From Caldilineaceae bacterium (GTDB lineage Bacteria; Chloroflexota; Anaerolineae; Caldilineales; Caldilineaceae): a DNA stretch of 64,000 nt. A model generated the notes under the pieces. That model saw only the letters and a list, made by a program, of their open reading frames with translations, ran no database searches and was not told the DNA's origin. Shown here piece by piece: positions 1-13,004 of the stretch. Within the stretch, counting starts at the first letter, position 1, and the number at the start of each line of letters is the position of its first letter. Position numbers and translations under genes: made by a program. The stretch lies in assembly GCA_020634815.1 (NCBI GenBank), contig JACKBA010000007.1:111672-175671 (forward strand). Reading direction: 5' to 3'.

Positions 1-717
1 GTCCAGATATTCCGTGAAGGTATCCAGGTTATCGGGACGGAAACGGCCGCTGAAGAAGCCCCCGGCCAGACTCGACCAGGTCAGCAGCGGCATACCGTTG
101 TCGGCATAGAAGTGCCGCGCGGCGGCGCCCTTCTCTCCGGTGAGTGAAATGCAATTCTCCCACGGCTCCTCCACCTGCACCGCCAGGCTGAAGTGGGGGC
201 TGGCCACGGCGAAGGGGGTGAGCCCACGCGCCGCCGCGTACTCGTTGGCTTCCTTGATGCGCGTGTGGCTCCAGTTCGACCCGCCAAAGGCATGGATGAG
301 GCCCGCCGCCAGGTGCTCGTTCAGCACCTCGATGATCGGGCCGACCGGGACGGACGGGTCGTCGCGATGGAGCAGATAGAGGTCGATGTAGTCGGTGCCC
401 AGCCGGGCCAATGAATCATGCAGATCCGCCGAAATATCGAAGGGTGTGACCCGGCGGCGATCCTGGTTGTGGTGCGCGCCCTTGGTGATGAGGACCACCT
501 GCTCGCGCACGCCACGCGCGGCGAGCCAGCGTCCGAAGGTGCGCTCGTTGTCGCCGTTGCCGTAGACATGGGCCGCGTCAAACGTGGTCCCGCCCAGGGC
601 AAGAATGTCGTCGAGCAGGCCAAAGCTGTAATCGAGATTGTTCGACCCAATCATGACGGTGCCCTGAATCAGGCGGGCGACCGGCTTGGTAACGCCGGGA
701 ATGGTGCCGTAGTGCAT
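1..717 (-). CDS. Aldo/keto reductase, 3' end cut by window edge
   Basis: The 239 visible codons start at an ATG (717, minus strand) and run off the left edge. The protein is an NAD(P)H-dependent aldo/keto reductase of the (beta/alpha)8 barrel type, a cytoplasmic oxidoreductase for aldehydes or ketones. The family tetrad is visible: Asp47 and Tyr52 in TFDAAHVYG, Lys79 in LITKG and His117 in LYLLHRDD. The C-terminal part with the cofactor phosphate-binding loop is outside the window, so NADH versus NADPH use and the substrate cannot be judged. Reading in all 239 codons is uninterrupted. The family call is secure; the substrate is unknown. Confidence 0.88.
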   Translation of the reverse strand, partial: MHYGTIPGVTKPVARLIQGTVMIGSNNLDYSFGLLDDILALGGTTFDAAHVYGNGDNERTFGRWLAARGVREQVVLITKGAHHNQDRRRVTPFDISADLHDSLARLGTDYIDLYLLHRDDPSVPVGPIIEVLNEHLAAGLIHAFGGSNWSHTRIKEANEYAAARGLTPFAVASPHFSLAVQVEEPWENCISLTGEKGAAARHFYADNGMPLLTWSSLAGGFFSGRFRPDNLDTFTEYLD

Positions 718-867
718 TTTCAGCCTCGTATATTCTTTATCTGTAGATTGGTGAGATCGACAAGAAGATCATACCATGAGCGCGGTGGAACATCAGGATT
801 GATAGTGTCGTCCTCGTTATAGATGTCAGTAGATAACGAGCAGCCGAAGGCCGGATACGGGGGTGTT

Positions 868-1362
868 ATGCTGAAAACAACGCGATTGGCAGTCATAATT
901 TGCGCAAGCGGTTTCCTTCTCGCCTGTACGCCTGTATCGCCGCCGGGGCGCAACGAAGCCATGCCGGCAACCACGCCAGCAATCGCAAACACCAACGCGC
1001 TGACTGTCACCGATACGGGCGCGATCATTCAAGAAGAGGTGATTTCCGTGGAGAAGCCCGACGTGGTGTTGATGAACCTGCCGCAGGTCAGCCAGGCGGT
1101 CGATGATCTGGCGACGATGCTGGGCATTGCGCCGTCGACCATAGACGTTGTCAGCGTGGAAATGGTCATCTGGCCCGATGGCAGCCTGGGATGCCCCCAG
1201 CCCGGCATGGCCTACCCGCAAGTGCAGCAGGATGGCCTCCGCATTCGTCTCACCGCCGACACTGTTCTCTACGAGTATCACAGCGGCGGAAGGCGGGCGC
1301 CATTTCTATGCAAGGCTCCGACTGAACCAGCACCGCCGGGCGTAGGGGGCGAAGGAAGCTGA
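868..1362 (+). CDS. Lipoprotein with WPDGSLGCPQPG domain (copy 1)
   Basis: A 164-residue predicted lipoprotein. The N-terminus is a lipoprotein signal with lipobox LLAC, acylated Cys20, which is why the ATG at 868 is preferred over an in-frame start at 823. A low-complexity Ala/Thr stretch follows. The C-terminal 70 residues contain WPDGSLGCPQPGM (Cys109) and a second Cys at 148, a likely disulfide 39 residues apart. The same motif and the same spacing occur in the protein at 5173-5670. Both genes converge on a secreted S8 protease gene across a hairpin terminator. The motif recurs in uncharacterised bacterial secreted proteins; no function is established. A role as partner or inhibitor of the protease is only a guess from position. 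Confidence 0.8.
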   Translation: MLKTTRLAVIICASGFLLACTPVSPPGRNEAMPATTPAIANTNALTVTDTGAIIQEEVISVEKPDVVLMNLPQVSQAVDDLATMLGIAPSTIDVVSVEMVIWPDGSLGCPQPGMAYPQVQQDGLRIRLTADTVLYEYHSGGRRAPFLCKAPTEPAPPGVGGEGS

Positions 1363-1388
1363 TATTCCGCCAGTCACAACTATCGAGA

Positions 1389-1425
1389 AAAACAGGAGCC
1401 CGGGGACTTCCCGGGCTCCTGTTTT
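1389..1425. terminator. Bidirectional intrinsic terminator
   Basis: A perfect 16-bp stem (1389-1404 with 1410-1425) closes a 5-nt GACTT loop. The stem is flanked by AAAA on the left and TTTT on the right, so it can terminate transcripts from both the lipoprotein gene at its left and the convergent protease gene at its right. Confidence 0.9.
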
Positions 1426-1491
1426 GGTTTCGCTGCGCAGTCACGGTTGGCTTGCGCTTACCGGCTGCTCCACACAGCGTCGGACATTGTG

Positions 1492-4400
1492 TTACTTGAC
1501 TTCGATGTTGAAGCAGGCGATGTTGTCACCCTGGAATACACTCGGCGCACACATGATGCCACAGTTGCTCCAGACACCCTTGCGAGCGCCCACCGCCTGA
1601 TAGGTGATGACACGGCTCTCGCCGGGTGCGCCCGGAATAGACGTAACACGCAGTTCGGTCCCTACTGCCGGCAGTGTGCCGGTGCCGTTGGCATAGTAGT
1701 TCTGGCCGCTATTGCCGAACTCGTTCTCGGCGCCCACGGTCAGGAAGCCACCGTCTCCGTTACCCTGGACCGTCCCGTAGGTGAAGGTGATGTCCTCAAC
1801 GGCTCCGATGCGGATCCAGATCTGGAAGCTCACTGTCCGCGTCGTGGAGTACTCACGCACCCCTTCGAAGTCGACGATAACCCATGAAGACACGCCGTCG
1901 GTCAACGTGCCGATACGCAGTGCACCGCCGGTGGCCGGATTCAGGTCAGTCCAGAACGGCGCCAGCACGTTGTTCGGTCGCAGGGCGTTGGGGAGCACCT
2001 GGTTGACGAAGTTGATGTCGGCGCTCGTGCCGCCGCCCACGACAACGTAGCCGTTGCTCACGATGCCCAGCCGCGTCCAGCTCTTGCCTGCATAGGTGAA
2101 GGCCGGCACATTGAAGTTCGTGATGGTCTCGTCGCCCACACCGGCGATCGGCGCAATACCGAAGAGTGAGAGCGGCAGATAACCGGCCGGCGAGTCGTTG
2201 GTGGCGGCGATCGTCACGATCGGCGGCTGTGCGCCGGCTAACGGGCCCTTGTAGAGGACGCTGTTGCCCCAGACCGTCGCGTTGGTGACGGTCTGCGGCA
2301 GCAGGCGCAACTGGTCGGGCAGTTGGTCGAAGAAGTCCACCTCGGCGGAGTTGAACGTGGTGTTCTTCAGCGTGATCGTGCAGTTCGTCGTGGCGCCGCG
2401 GGCGATGCTCGCCGGGTCGCACACCTTGGCGATGTTGACATCCGGCTCGCCGCGCACCAGTGTGACCGGGAAGCGCAGCACCTTGTCGCCTTGCTTGAAC
2501 TCGATCGTGGCGAAGCGCGTCTGGCCGATGGGCACGAAGCGTGCGTCGACCGTGATGTCGAAGGTGACGGCCTCGCCCGGATTGAGGCGGATCTGCTTGG
2601 GCACGGAGATGCTCACGTCGGCCGGAGCAGAGACGCTGACGCGCCAGTTGCGGGCACGGCTGTCGACACTGCGTACGGTGCGCTTGACGATGATCTTGCC
2701 GGGCATGTCAGGCAGGTAGAGGCTCGGGTAGTTGGCGTTCCACATTGCGTTCTGCAACGCCGCATAGTTGGCCGCGCTCTCGTCAAAGGTCAGCCCCGGG
2801 TTGATGGCTGCGGCAACGTCAACGCGACCGGAGCCCGTGTCGAACGAATTGGCCGGGGTCGTGCCATCTTCCTTGACGACGCCGCCAATTTTGGCTGTCG
2901 TCATGATCGCGGACTTGATCTGGCCGGGCGTCCACTCTGGGTGCAGGTCTGCAAGCAGTGCCGCCACACCGGCGATGTGCGGGCTTGACATGGACGTGCC
3001 CTGGATCGCCTGGAAGAGCTGGCCGGGATAACCGCCGTCTTCGGTGGCGGGCATTGGCGTGTTGCCGGCCAGGATCTGCACGCCTGGTGCGGTGATGTCC
3101 GGCTTGCTGACGCCCAACGTCTGGCCTGGCCCGCCGCGCGAGCTGAAGGACGCAATCACGTCGCCCTGAACCTGCGTCGCGGTGCCCCCGGTGAAGCTGG
3201 CTACGACGCCGGTGTGCGAGTCGAGGAATGCACCAAGCTGCGCGCCCTCGGGGCCGTCGATGTGGACACTGGGAACGAAGTGATTGTCCGTATTCAGGCC
3301 TTGCAGCGCCAGGTTGCGCAGAATCATACCGGCTGCGCCGCCCTGGCTGACATTGAAACTCTTGTTGACGCGCGCATTGACGCCGCGGTTGCAGACCACA
3401 ATCTGACCTGTGAAGGTTCCGGCCGCGGCTGGGACCTGGCAGAGCGGGTCGGCGGTATTGACGACCACGGGCAGCGGCGAGGCGACGCCCGGTGTGACGG
3501 TGGCGCCAACCAGGTTAAGTGTGTCGCCGTTGCCGGCCGTCAGCGTCAGCGTGCTGAGGAAGTGGCGATTGCTCGTGCTTGCTGCGACGGTGGTCACCCA
3601 CGGGCCGCGATGGGCAACGGTCTCCGCCGTCGGGCCGGAGTTGCCAGCCGATGCCGCCACGAAGATGCCATTGTCGTAGGCATCAAGGAATGCCAATTCG
3701 ACCGCATCGCCGAAGGGGTTGTTGCCGCCACTGATCGAGAAGTTGATCACATCGACGCCGTCCAGGATCGCCTGTTCGACGGCTGCGATCGAGTCGCTGT
3801 TGTAGCAGCCGAGGTCGCCACAGACGCGATAGGCAATCACGTGGGCGCGCGGGGCAATGCCAGAGACAGTGCCGCGCGACTCGCCGAAGATGCTGGCAGC
3901 GACACCGCCATTGCCGGCCGCAGTCGTCATGGTATGCGTGCCGTGGCCGTTGTCATCGCGTGCTGAATCGAACTCGGTGGGCAGCAGACCGACAAATGCC
4001 TTGTAGGTGTCGATGAAATCGTAGGCGCCGATCAGCTTGTTGTTGCAGGTGAATGGCGCGTCATTGGGATTCCATGTCGTATCGCCAAAATCACAGGTGC
4101 TGCGTGGCACGCCGCCCGCAAAACCGTTCGAACCAGGCACGACGGCCGGAGGCGCATATGGCTTGCCGGCGGGGTCCGGGTCTGAAACCGAGGGGTGCTC
4201 GGGCCAGATGCCAGAGTCGAGGATGCCGACGACCACGCCTTCACCTGCACTGCCCTGCCCGCCCAAGGCACCCCAGGCTGCCGGTGCGCCGATGAATGCC
4301 GGGCTGGCATCAGTGTCGAGCTGAACCAGTTCGTCGAGATAGACGGCCTTGACGCCCTGGGCGCCAGCCACGTCGACGACGTTGTCGGACGTGAGCACCA

Positions 4401-4797
4401 TCGAGACGCCGTTGAAGACCTTGGTGTAGCGGTGAACGACCTGTCCACCGCCGGCCGCAACAGCAGCCGAGGGATCAGCGCCTTCATCGAGCACCACGAT
4501 GACGCTTGCCACGCGGAACTGCTCGGGGGAGCCTTGCGCGCTGGCGGCAACGCTCGGTTTGACGCCGCTCTCGGTCGAGTCGGCAACCGGCGCTTCGCCT
4601 GGCGCCAGTGGGCCAGTTGGCGTGGGTGACTGCAAGACGACATCCCCGCTGCCGGAAGCAATTGAGGGCAAGAAGATGCGGTTGGCCTGATCAGGCACAT
4701 CGGGCGTGACATCTTGGGCAAATGCCGGGGTTACAGAGGTGAACAGTAGAGAAACAAGCACGAGAAGTGCCAGGAAATTCCGTCGCCTCAACGACAT
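1492..4797 (-). CDS. Secreted S8 family (subtilisin-like) serine protease with I9 propeptide and PA domain
   Basis: An 1101-residue secreted protease. A Sec signal peptide (about residues 1-28, ending AFA-Q) is followed by an NRIFLPSI motif, an I9-type propeptide (about 95-165), and a subtilase domain. The catalytic triad is visible: Asp in VGILDSGIWP (about 191), His in NGHGTHTM (about 285) and Ser in GTSMSSPH (about 600). A PA domain (about 440-550) is inserted before the Ser motif. The C-terminus carries a fibronectin III-like region, a DUF11-like beta domain and a nidogen-like beta domain with WTDLNP. An AGGAGA ribosome site lies 7 nt before the ATG. It shares layout and N-terminal motif with the protease at 5748-9647. 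Extracellular proteolysis of proteins or peptides is the likely role; substrate is unknown. Confidence 0.93.
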   Translation of the reverse strand: MSLRRRNFLALLVLVSLLFTSVTPAFAQDVTPDVPDQANRIFLPSIASGSGDVVLQSPTPTGPLAPGEAPVADSTESGVKPSVAASAQGSPEQFRVASVIVVLDEGADPSAAVAAGGGQVVHRYTKVFNGVSMVLTSDNVVDVAGAQGVKAVYLDELVQLDTDASPAFIGAPAAWGALGGQGSAGEGVVVGILDSGIWPEHPSVSDPDPAGKPYAPPAVVPGSNGFAGGVPRSTCDFGDTTWNPNDAPFTCNNKLIGAYDFIDTYKAFVGLLPTEFDSARDDNGHGTHTMTTAAGNGGVAASIFGESRGTVSGIAPRAHVIAYRVCGDLGCYNSDSIAAVEQAILDGVDVINFSISGGNNPFGDAVELAFLDAYDNGIFVAASAGNSGPTAETVAHRGPWVTTVAASTSNRHFLSTLTLTAGNGDTLNLVGATVTPGVASPLPVVVNTADPLCQVPAAAGTFTGQIVVCNRGVNARVNKSFNVSQGGAAGMILRNLALQGLNTDNHFVPSVHIDGPEGAQLGAFLDSHTGVVASFTGGTATQVQGDVIASFSSRGGPGQTLGVSKPDITAPGVQILAGNTPMPATEDGGYPGQLFQAIQGTSMSSPHIAGVAALLADLHPEWTPGQIKSAIMTTAKIGGVVKEDGTTPANSFDTGSGRVDVAAAINPGLTFDESAANYAALQNAMWNANYPSLYLPDMPGKIIVKRTVRSVDSRARNWRVSVSAPADVSISVPKQIRLNPGEAVTFDITVDARFVPIGQTRFATIEFKQGDKVLRFPVTLVRGEPDVNIAKVCDPASIARGATTNCTITLKNTTFNSAEVDFFDQLPDQLRLLPQTVTNATVWGNSVLYKGPLAGAQPPIVTIAATNDSPAGYLPLSLFGIAPIAGVGDETITNFNVPAFTYAGKSWTRLGIVSNGYVVVGGGTSADINFVNQVLPNALRPNNVLAPFWTDLNPATGGALRIGTLTDGVSSWVIVDFEGVREYSTTRTVSFQIWIRIGAVEDITFTYGTVQGNGDGGFLTVGAENEFGNSGQNYYANGTGTLPAVGTELRVTSIPGAPGESRVITYQAVGARKGVWSNCGIMCAPSVFQGDNIACFNIEVK

Positions 4798-5172
4798 ACA
4801 GAGTTCTCCTATTTTCTGCGATGGATGGATAAGAAGTGCAAAGCGTTATGGGAAAACAGAATGATACCCGTTATGTGGGTCACCTCCTTGGATTGTGCGC
4901 TGTTCCGCTGGAGTAAGCAAGACTGGCTTTGCGCTATGACGAACTAGTATAAGACCGCAGAAAACCAAATTCAACGGAGAAAGCTGACAATTTTCGGCTC
5001 GCGCGGCATCACGCCTTACGATTCTCCGTGGCGAATGTATGGTTTGGGCCAACAAGGGGCGTAGTAGTGCGAGGACAGGAACAATCAGAGGTATACGACC
5101 GTCCTAGAGATTGAGGCAAAGCATAGGTAGCGTACAGACTACCTGCCCCGAAGTCTGCGAGAGGAGCCGCAC
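4798..5172. other. Divergent intergenic region, 375 bp
   Basis: This gap separates the leftward protease gene from the rightward lipoprotein gene, so it should hold promoters for both. I found the two ribosome sites (AGGAGA before 4797 and GAGAGGAG before 5173) but no hexamer pair with consensus spacing that I would defend. No credible coding sequence is visible. Confidence 0.5.
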
Positions 5173-5670
5173 TTGAACATACGAACGGCTGTTGCGGTTT
5201 TTGGAATATCCGCATCTTTTCTACTCACTGCGTGTACAGATCCGTCCCTGTCTGTTGCAAACCAGTCAGCCCTGGGATCTGCGCGTCCGGCCGAGCAGTC
5301 GGCACTTTCACCGATAGCGTCACCGTTGTTTCCAAGCCGAACACAGACCCTTCGACCTGACAGTGGCGGCGCAGTCAAGGGTGAAACGCCTCAAGAGTTA
5401 CTGGAACGCATCCTTGCCGACGCAGCGGCGCGGTCGGGGCTCGATACCAGTGCATTGGCAATCATCCAGGATCAGGCCGTTGTCTGGCCGGACGGATCGT
5501 TGGGATGCCCGCAACCTGGCATGATGTACACGCAAGCACTCGTGGATGGGTATCACGTTCTGATCCAGGCGGGGGAGACCGTGCTCGATTACCGGGCGAC
5601 ACAGCAGGGATCCTTCACGCTCTGCGAGCGTGCGTTGCGCGTCCCTCCGGCGCAAACGCCCGATAAATAA
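5173..5670 (+). CDS. Lipoprotein with WPDGSLGCPQPG domain (copy 2)
   Basis: A 165-residue predicted lipoprotein starting at TTG, chosen because GAGAGGAG sits 7 nt upstream and a lipoprotein signal with lipobox LTAC (Cys21) follows at once. After a Ser/Pro/Ala-rich linker the C-terminal domain has WPDGSLGCPQPGM with Cys112 and a second Cys at 151. Spacing between the two Cys equals that of the protein at 868-1362, as do the GxxxxI/L and Y-rich strands between them. It is the upstream member of the second lipoprotein/protease pair, convergent with 5748-9647. Lipid anchoring would place it on the outer face of the membrane next to the secreted protease. Function unknown. Confidence 0.8.
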   Translation: MNIRTAVAVFGISASFLLTACTDPSLSVANQSALGSARPAEQSALSPIASPLFPSRTQTLRPDSGGAVKGETPQELLERILADAAARSGLDTSALAIIQDQAVVWPDGSLGCPQPGMMYTQALVDGYHVLIQAGETVLDYRATQQGSFTLCERALRVPPAQTPDK

Positions 5671-5703
5671 GAGAGCGGGGCTCCAGTTGGAGCCCCGCTC
5701 TCT
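5670..5703. terminator. Bidirectional intrinsic terminator
   Basis: A perfect 15-bp stem (5670-5684 with 5689-5703) with a 4-nt AGTT loop lies between the convergent lipoprotein and protease genes. It mirrors the hairpin at 1389-1425 in the first pair; both stems contain a GGAGCCC core, though T-tracts are weaker here. Confidence 0.85.
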
Positions 5704-5747
5704 CTATCTCTGGCTAGCTGTGCGAGCGCCACGGCGCCCGCCGCAGC

Positions 5748-9647
<3,900 letters not shown>

Positions 9648-10090
9648 CAATGTCTCCTTGGAACTTTTGACAGTTGGACACTATATTCAGTCGGCGGGTA
9701 CATCACCGATGCCAACACGAGCTCGGGCGTGGAATTCTCCTCCTTTCCAGCAGTGCGCGCCCAAATGGCCTGAAGCTTTTCAATCCAGGCCAAAGGCGCA
9801 GGGGAAATGAGCGAAGCGGCGAAGAGTTCTGCGGTAGAATGCATGAATCTAGCGTCTGGTCGACAACAATCTGGGTAATACTGGATAGCCGCTGCCATAC
9901 GGCGGGAGCAAGTGATTGACTTGATGACTGGCCATAGTTGACATACCAGTACTCCACAAAGGGTATCCAAAACATGGACACCAAGGCACTACCTCACGAT
10001 AACAGATACGTCATTTGTTGTAAAGGATATTTTGCTTACAATTGACCCTCGAATTTCTGACTCCGTTTAAGAAATAACGTTAAAGCAAAG
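9648..10090. other. Divergent intergenic region, 443 bp
   Basis: This gap lies between the leftward protease gene and the rightward methyltransferase gene. A possible promoter for the latter is TTGACC (10042-10047), an 18-bp spacer and TTTAAG (10066-10071), a weak match. Small reading frames exist but show no ribosome sites or recognisable composition, and I see no RNA gene. Confidence 0.4.
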
Positions 10091-10780
10091 ATGATCGATG
10101 AAACCTGCGCCGTACCGCGCCGCCACGACAATCTCCTGGCCCAAGCATACGCATGGGCGTGCGAACAGATCTATCACGATCTGGCCTGGGCATACGACGC
10201 AATCAGTTGGGGCGTGAGCGGCGGGGCATGGGGTGACTGGCGCACATTGGCGCTGGAGGCGGCGACCGGTCGGATTCTCGAACTCGGCTTTGGCACGGGC
10301 GAACTCATTGCGGCCGCGCTTGAACAATGCCGGCCCATCGTTGGACTGGAGCGGTCACCACAGATGCAGGCCATTGCGCTGGCCAAATTGCGGCGCGCCC
10401 GCTTGCCCGTACCGCTCGCACAGGGCAGCGCACTGGCGCTACCGTTCGCGGCCGGCTCGTTCGACACGGTAATCGCTACGTTTCCTGCCGGCTATATCGT
10501 AGAGCCGGCCACGCTGGCGGAGTGTGCGCGCGTGCTGGTAGTGGGCGGCCGGCTGATCATCGCCGGCGTGTGGATCGTGCCGGTGCTTGGGCGGCACGCC
10601 ATCAACCTGCCGCTGCTCTATCGCGCGCCCGAGGCGTCCGAGGCAGCGGGATTCATTGCCCGAATCGAGGCGGCAGGATTCGTCGCCGGCATTCACTGGC
10701 GACAAAGCCGCTGGGCAGACGTGGCTGTCATCCGCGCCGAACGCCGGCCCGGTCCAGTGGATCACGAGCATTGTGCATGA
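10091..10780 (+). CDS. Class I SAM-dependent methyltransferase
   Basis: A 229-residue methyltransferase of the Methyltransf_11 type. The SAM-binding motif I is ILELGFGTGE (about 62-71), followed by an acidic residue at the end of strand 2 (VGLERS), motif II-like LPFAAGSFDTVIATFPA and a post-motif VLVVGGRLIIAG. The substrate is not evident. The stop codon overlaps the start of the next gene by 4 bp (ATGA), so the two are translationally coupled and probably act in the same process. No usual partner genes (for example quinone synthesis) are present nearby, so I leave the substrate open. Confidence 0.85.
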   Translation: MIDETCAVPRRHDNLLAQAYAWACEQIYHDLAWAYDAISWGVSGGAWGDWRTLALEAATGRILELGFGTGELIAAALEQCRPIVGLERSPQMQAIALAKLRRARLPVPLAQGSALALPFAAGSFDTVIATFPAGYIVEPATLAECARVLVVGGRLIIAGVWIVPVLGRHAINLPLLYRAPEASEAAGFIARIEAAGFVAGIHWRQSRWADVAVIRAERRPGPVDHEHCA

Positions 10781-11508
10781 ACGTACACCGCCTACCCGGC
10801 AGCGCCATCATGCGCACGGCGCACGGTTTGCGCCTGATGATCCTGCACGCCGAAGAGCGTTACACCAACGCCCAGATCGACGATTACGCCAATCTGCCGC
10901 GCCGCGCTTTCCGGTGGCGCCCGCCGCTGCGTCTTCGCCTCCGCGCCCGATTTTCACACGAACCCGACTCGCTGCGCGGCACAGCGGGCTATGGGTTCTG
11001 GAACGATCCATTCCTGATGACCGGCTGGCGCATGCCCGCCCCGCCCAGTGTCGCCTGGTTCTTCTTCGCCTCGCCGCCGTCGGACATGCCCCTGGCGGCT
11101 TCCGTACCGGGACAGGGCTGGAAGGCAGGCACGCTCGACGCGACGCAACTCCGCGCCTGGCGCTGGGCAGCGCTTGCACCGGCCCTGCCGGGTTTGCTGC
11201 GTCGAGCGCAGTGGCGGCGCCAGCTATGGCCGGCCATTCAGCGCGATCTGGGGGTAGCCGAGACGCGACTGCGTATCTCAATGACCCACTGGCATGAATA
11301 CGTGATTGATTGGGGATATAAAACAACTCTCTTTGCCGTAGACGGTCAGACCATCCTGCGCGCACCATCGCCACGCGGCCCGCTCGGCCTCGTCATCTGG
11401 ATCGACAATCAGTGGATGGTCGCCACGCCGGAGGGACGCTTCGGCCATGGCGTGCTTGCGCTGGACCATGCGCAGTGGCTCGAAGTGGCGGATGTCACCA
11501 TCGAGTAG
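10777..11508 (+). CDS. Conserved-looking hypothetical protein, possible concanavalin A-like fold
   Basis: A 243-residue protein whose ATG overlaps the stop of the methyltransferase gene (ATGA at 10777-10780). It has no signal peptide or transmembrane helix. It contains GYGFWNDPF near residue 80 and an alternating hydrophobic C-terminal part with HEYVIDW, LFAVDGQTIL and LGLVIWIDN, which recalls the jelly-roll beta sheets of GH16-like or laminin G-like proteins. A longer upstream extension in the same frame lies inside the methyltransferase gene and is not credible. I do not recognise a named family; a carbohydrate-related fold is an impression from the strand pattern only. Confidence 0.7.
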   Translation: MNVHRLPGSAIMRTAHGLRLMILHAEERYTNAQIDDYANLPRRAFRWRPPLRLRLRARFSHEPDSLRGTAGYGFWNDPFLMTGWRMPAPPSVAWFFFASPPSDMPLAASVPGQGWKAGTLDATQLRAWRWAALAPALPGLLRRAQWRRQLWPAIQRDLGVAETRLRISMTHWHEYVIDWGYKTTLFAVDGQTILRAPSPRGPLGLVIWIDNQWMVATPEGRFGHGVLALDHAQWLEVADVTIE

Positions 11509-11569
11509 GGCTTGGCTGACATGGACGCCCCTCGCCGGCGCTTGCCGGGTTATCAAGAAAAGCCAGACG

Positions 11570-12841
11570 CTACGATACCCGATCCAGGAAGCGGAACCAT
11601 TGCGACACGATGGGCAGGTAGAGCTTGTCGTAGGGCGTAAAGGGATACCGATCGTGCTTGATCTGGGCAAAGAGACTCGTCGCCCGCTTGCCGGCCAGCA
11701 TCTCGCCTGCCTCCTTGCCGAGATAGCTCGCCACCGAGACGCCGTGGCCGGCGTACCCGTAGGCATAGGCAACGCCGTCGACGCGCCCCACGTGCGGCAT
11801 GAGGTCGAAGGTCAGCCCCAGCCTGCCGGTCCACGTGTGAGTGAGCGGGACATCGCGCAGCGCCGGGAAGACTTCGACCATGCGCCTGCGCATCATCTGT
11901 GCGCTCTCCAGCAGGTCGAGATTCGGCGACAGATTGTGGCGCCCGCCAAAGAGCATGCGACCGTCGGGTGTGATGCGGAAGTAGTTGAGGAAATGGCGGC
12001 TGTCGAAGAACATGCGCCCGCGCGGGCTCAGTTCCTGCTGGAGTTCCAGCGGCAGCGGCTCGGTGGTGATGATGTAGCTGCCCACCGGGAAAATGCCGCG
12101 GCGCAGCCCTGGTACGACATTGCCCGTGTAGCCGTTCGTGGCCATGAGAACGTCGCCCGCCTGCATTTCTCCCTTGCGCGTGAGGATGCGAAAGCCAGTC
12201 GCCGTGCGCGCAAGCCCTGTGACTTCGGCGTGTTCGACCAGGTGTGCGCCGCGCCGCGCGGCAGCCTGCGCCAGCCCGAAGACATAGCGCGCCGGATGCA
12301 ACGCCGCGCTGTTGCGATCGACGATGCCGCCAAAATAGGCGTTCGAGCCAATCTCGGCGCGCACCTGCGCCTTGTCGACGACCCAGAGATCCTCATACGC
12401 CAGGTTGTCGTGAAACCACTGCGCCTCACCGGCGAAGTGTTTGTAGTGGCTCGGTTTGAACGCCAGCGTCACGTGACCGGAGCGGCTGAAATTGCACGCG
12501 ATCTCCTCCTCCTCGACCATCTGCTCGACGTGGTCGATGGAGTCCAGTGCCCACCGCCAGAATGCCCGCCCCATCTCATCGCCGTAGCGCTTGAAAACGT
12601 TGGGCATCTCTTCCTTCAGCCCCGTCGTCGCCATGCCGCCGTTGCGGCTGCTTGCGCCCCAGCCGATGGTCTGCTGCTCGAGCACCGCCACGCTCGCGCC
12701 GGCCTTACGCAGCGCGATGGCCGCATTGAGCCCCGTGTAGCCGCTACCGATCACAGCCACGTCCACACGCTCCGGCAGGTCGCTGACCGGCAGATCCGCC
12801 GGGCGCGGGCATTCCTCGGTCCAAAATGGCGTCGTCTTCAC
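11570..12841 (-). CDS. FAD-dependent oxidoreductase, DAO family (gamma-glutamylputrescine oxidase-like)
   Basis: A 423-residue flavoprotein of the D-amino-acid oxidase superfamily. The N-terminal Rossmann dinucleotide motif is VAVIGSGYTGLNAA (about 28-41), closed by an acidic residue at VAVLEQ, and GWGASSRNGGM lies just after, the usual FAD contact. The C-terminal FAD signature appears as YAYGYAGHGVSVASYLG. These features and the extra C-terminal YPFTPYDKLYLP tail resemble PuuB-like amine oxidases, which act on gamma-glutamylputrescine or other secondary amines. No puu genes are adjacent, so the substrate is unproven. Two converging genes share a 61-bp gap to its left. The start ATG at 12841 is the first in frame. 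Confidence 0.85.
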   Translation of the reverse strand: MKTTPFWTEECPRPADLPVSDLPERVDVAVIGSGYTGLNAAIALRKAGASVAVLEQQTIGWGASSRNGGMATTGLKEEMPNVFKRYGDEMGRAFWRWALDSIDHVEQMVEEEEIACNFSRSGHVTLAFKPSHYKHFAGEAQWFHDNLAYEDLWVVDKAQVRAEIGSNAYFGGIVDRNSAALHPARYVFGLAQAAARRGAHLVEHAEVTGLARTATGFRILTRKGEMQAGDVLMATNGYTGNVVPGLRRGIFPVGSYIITTEPLPLELQQELSPRGRMFFDSRHFLNYFRITPDGRMLFGGRHNLSPNLDLLESAQMMRRRMVEVFPALRDVPLTHTWTGRLGLTFDLMPHVGRVDGVAYAYGYAGHGVSVASYLGKEAGEMLAGKRATSLFAQIKHDRYPFTPYDKLYLPIVSQWFRFLDRVS

Positions 12842-12948
12842 AAAAGCTCCCCATTCATGCTGGCAGGTTATCGCTAGGTTGCCGTGACTGTACTCGATTC
12901 CCGGTTGCGCGCCAAAACCGCAGCGACAGGAATTGCGCGACCACGCAA

Positions 12949-12984
12949 ACGGCCCGCTGCCGGATGATTTCGACAGCGGGCCGT
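12949..12984 (-). terminator. Possible intrinsic terminator of the SH3-domain protein gene
   Basis: An 11-bp stem (12949-12959 with 12974-12984) with a 14-nt loop begins 20 bp after the stop at 13005. The T-tract on the minus strand is poor, so termination is plausible rather than certain. Confidence 0.5.
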
Positions 12985-13004
12985 AGACATGGCAAGAAAG
13001 CGGG

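Noticed and set aside
823..867. Earlier start (823) for the first lipoprotein
   Set aside because: It would put 15 polar residues before the lipoprotein signal; the ATG at 868 gives a proper signal.
10327..10776. Upstream extension of the hypothetical gene at 10777 within the methyltransferase gene
   Set aside because: The region overlaps a certain methyltransferase in another frame and is Arg/Ala-rich; the ATGA overlap gives a natural start.
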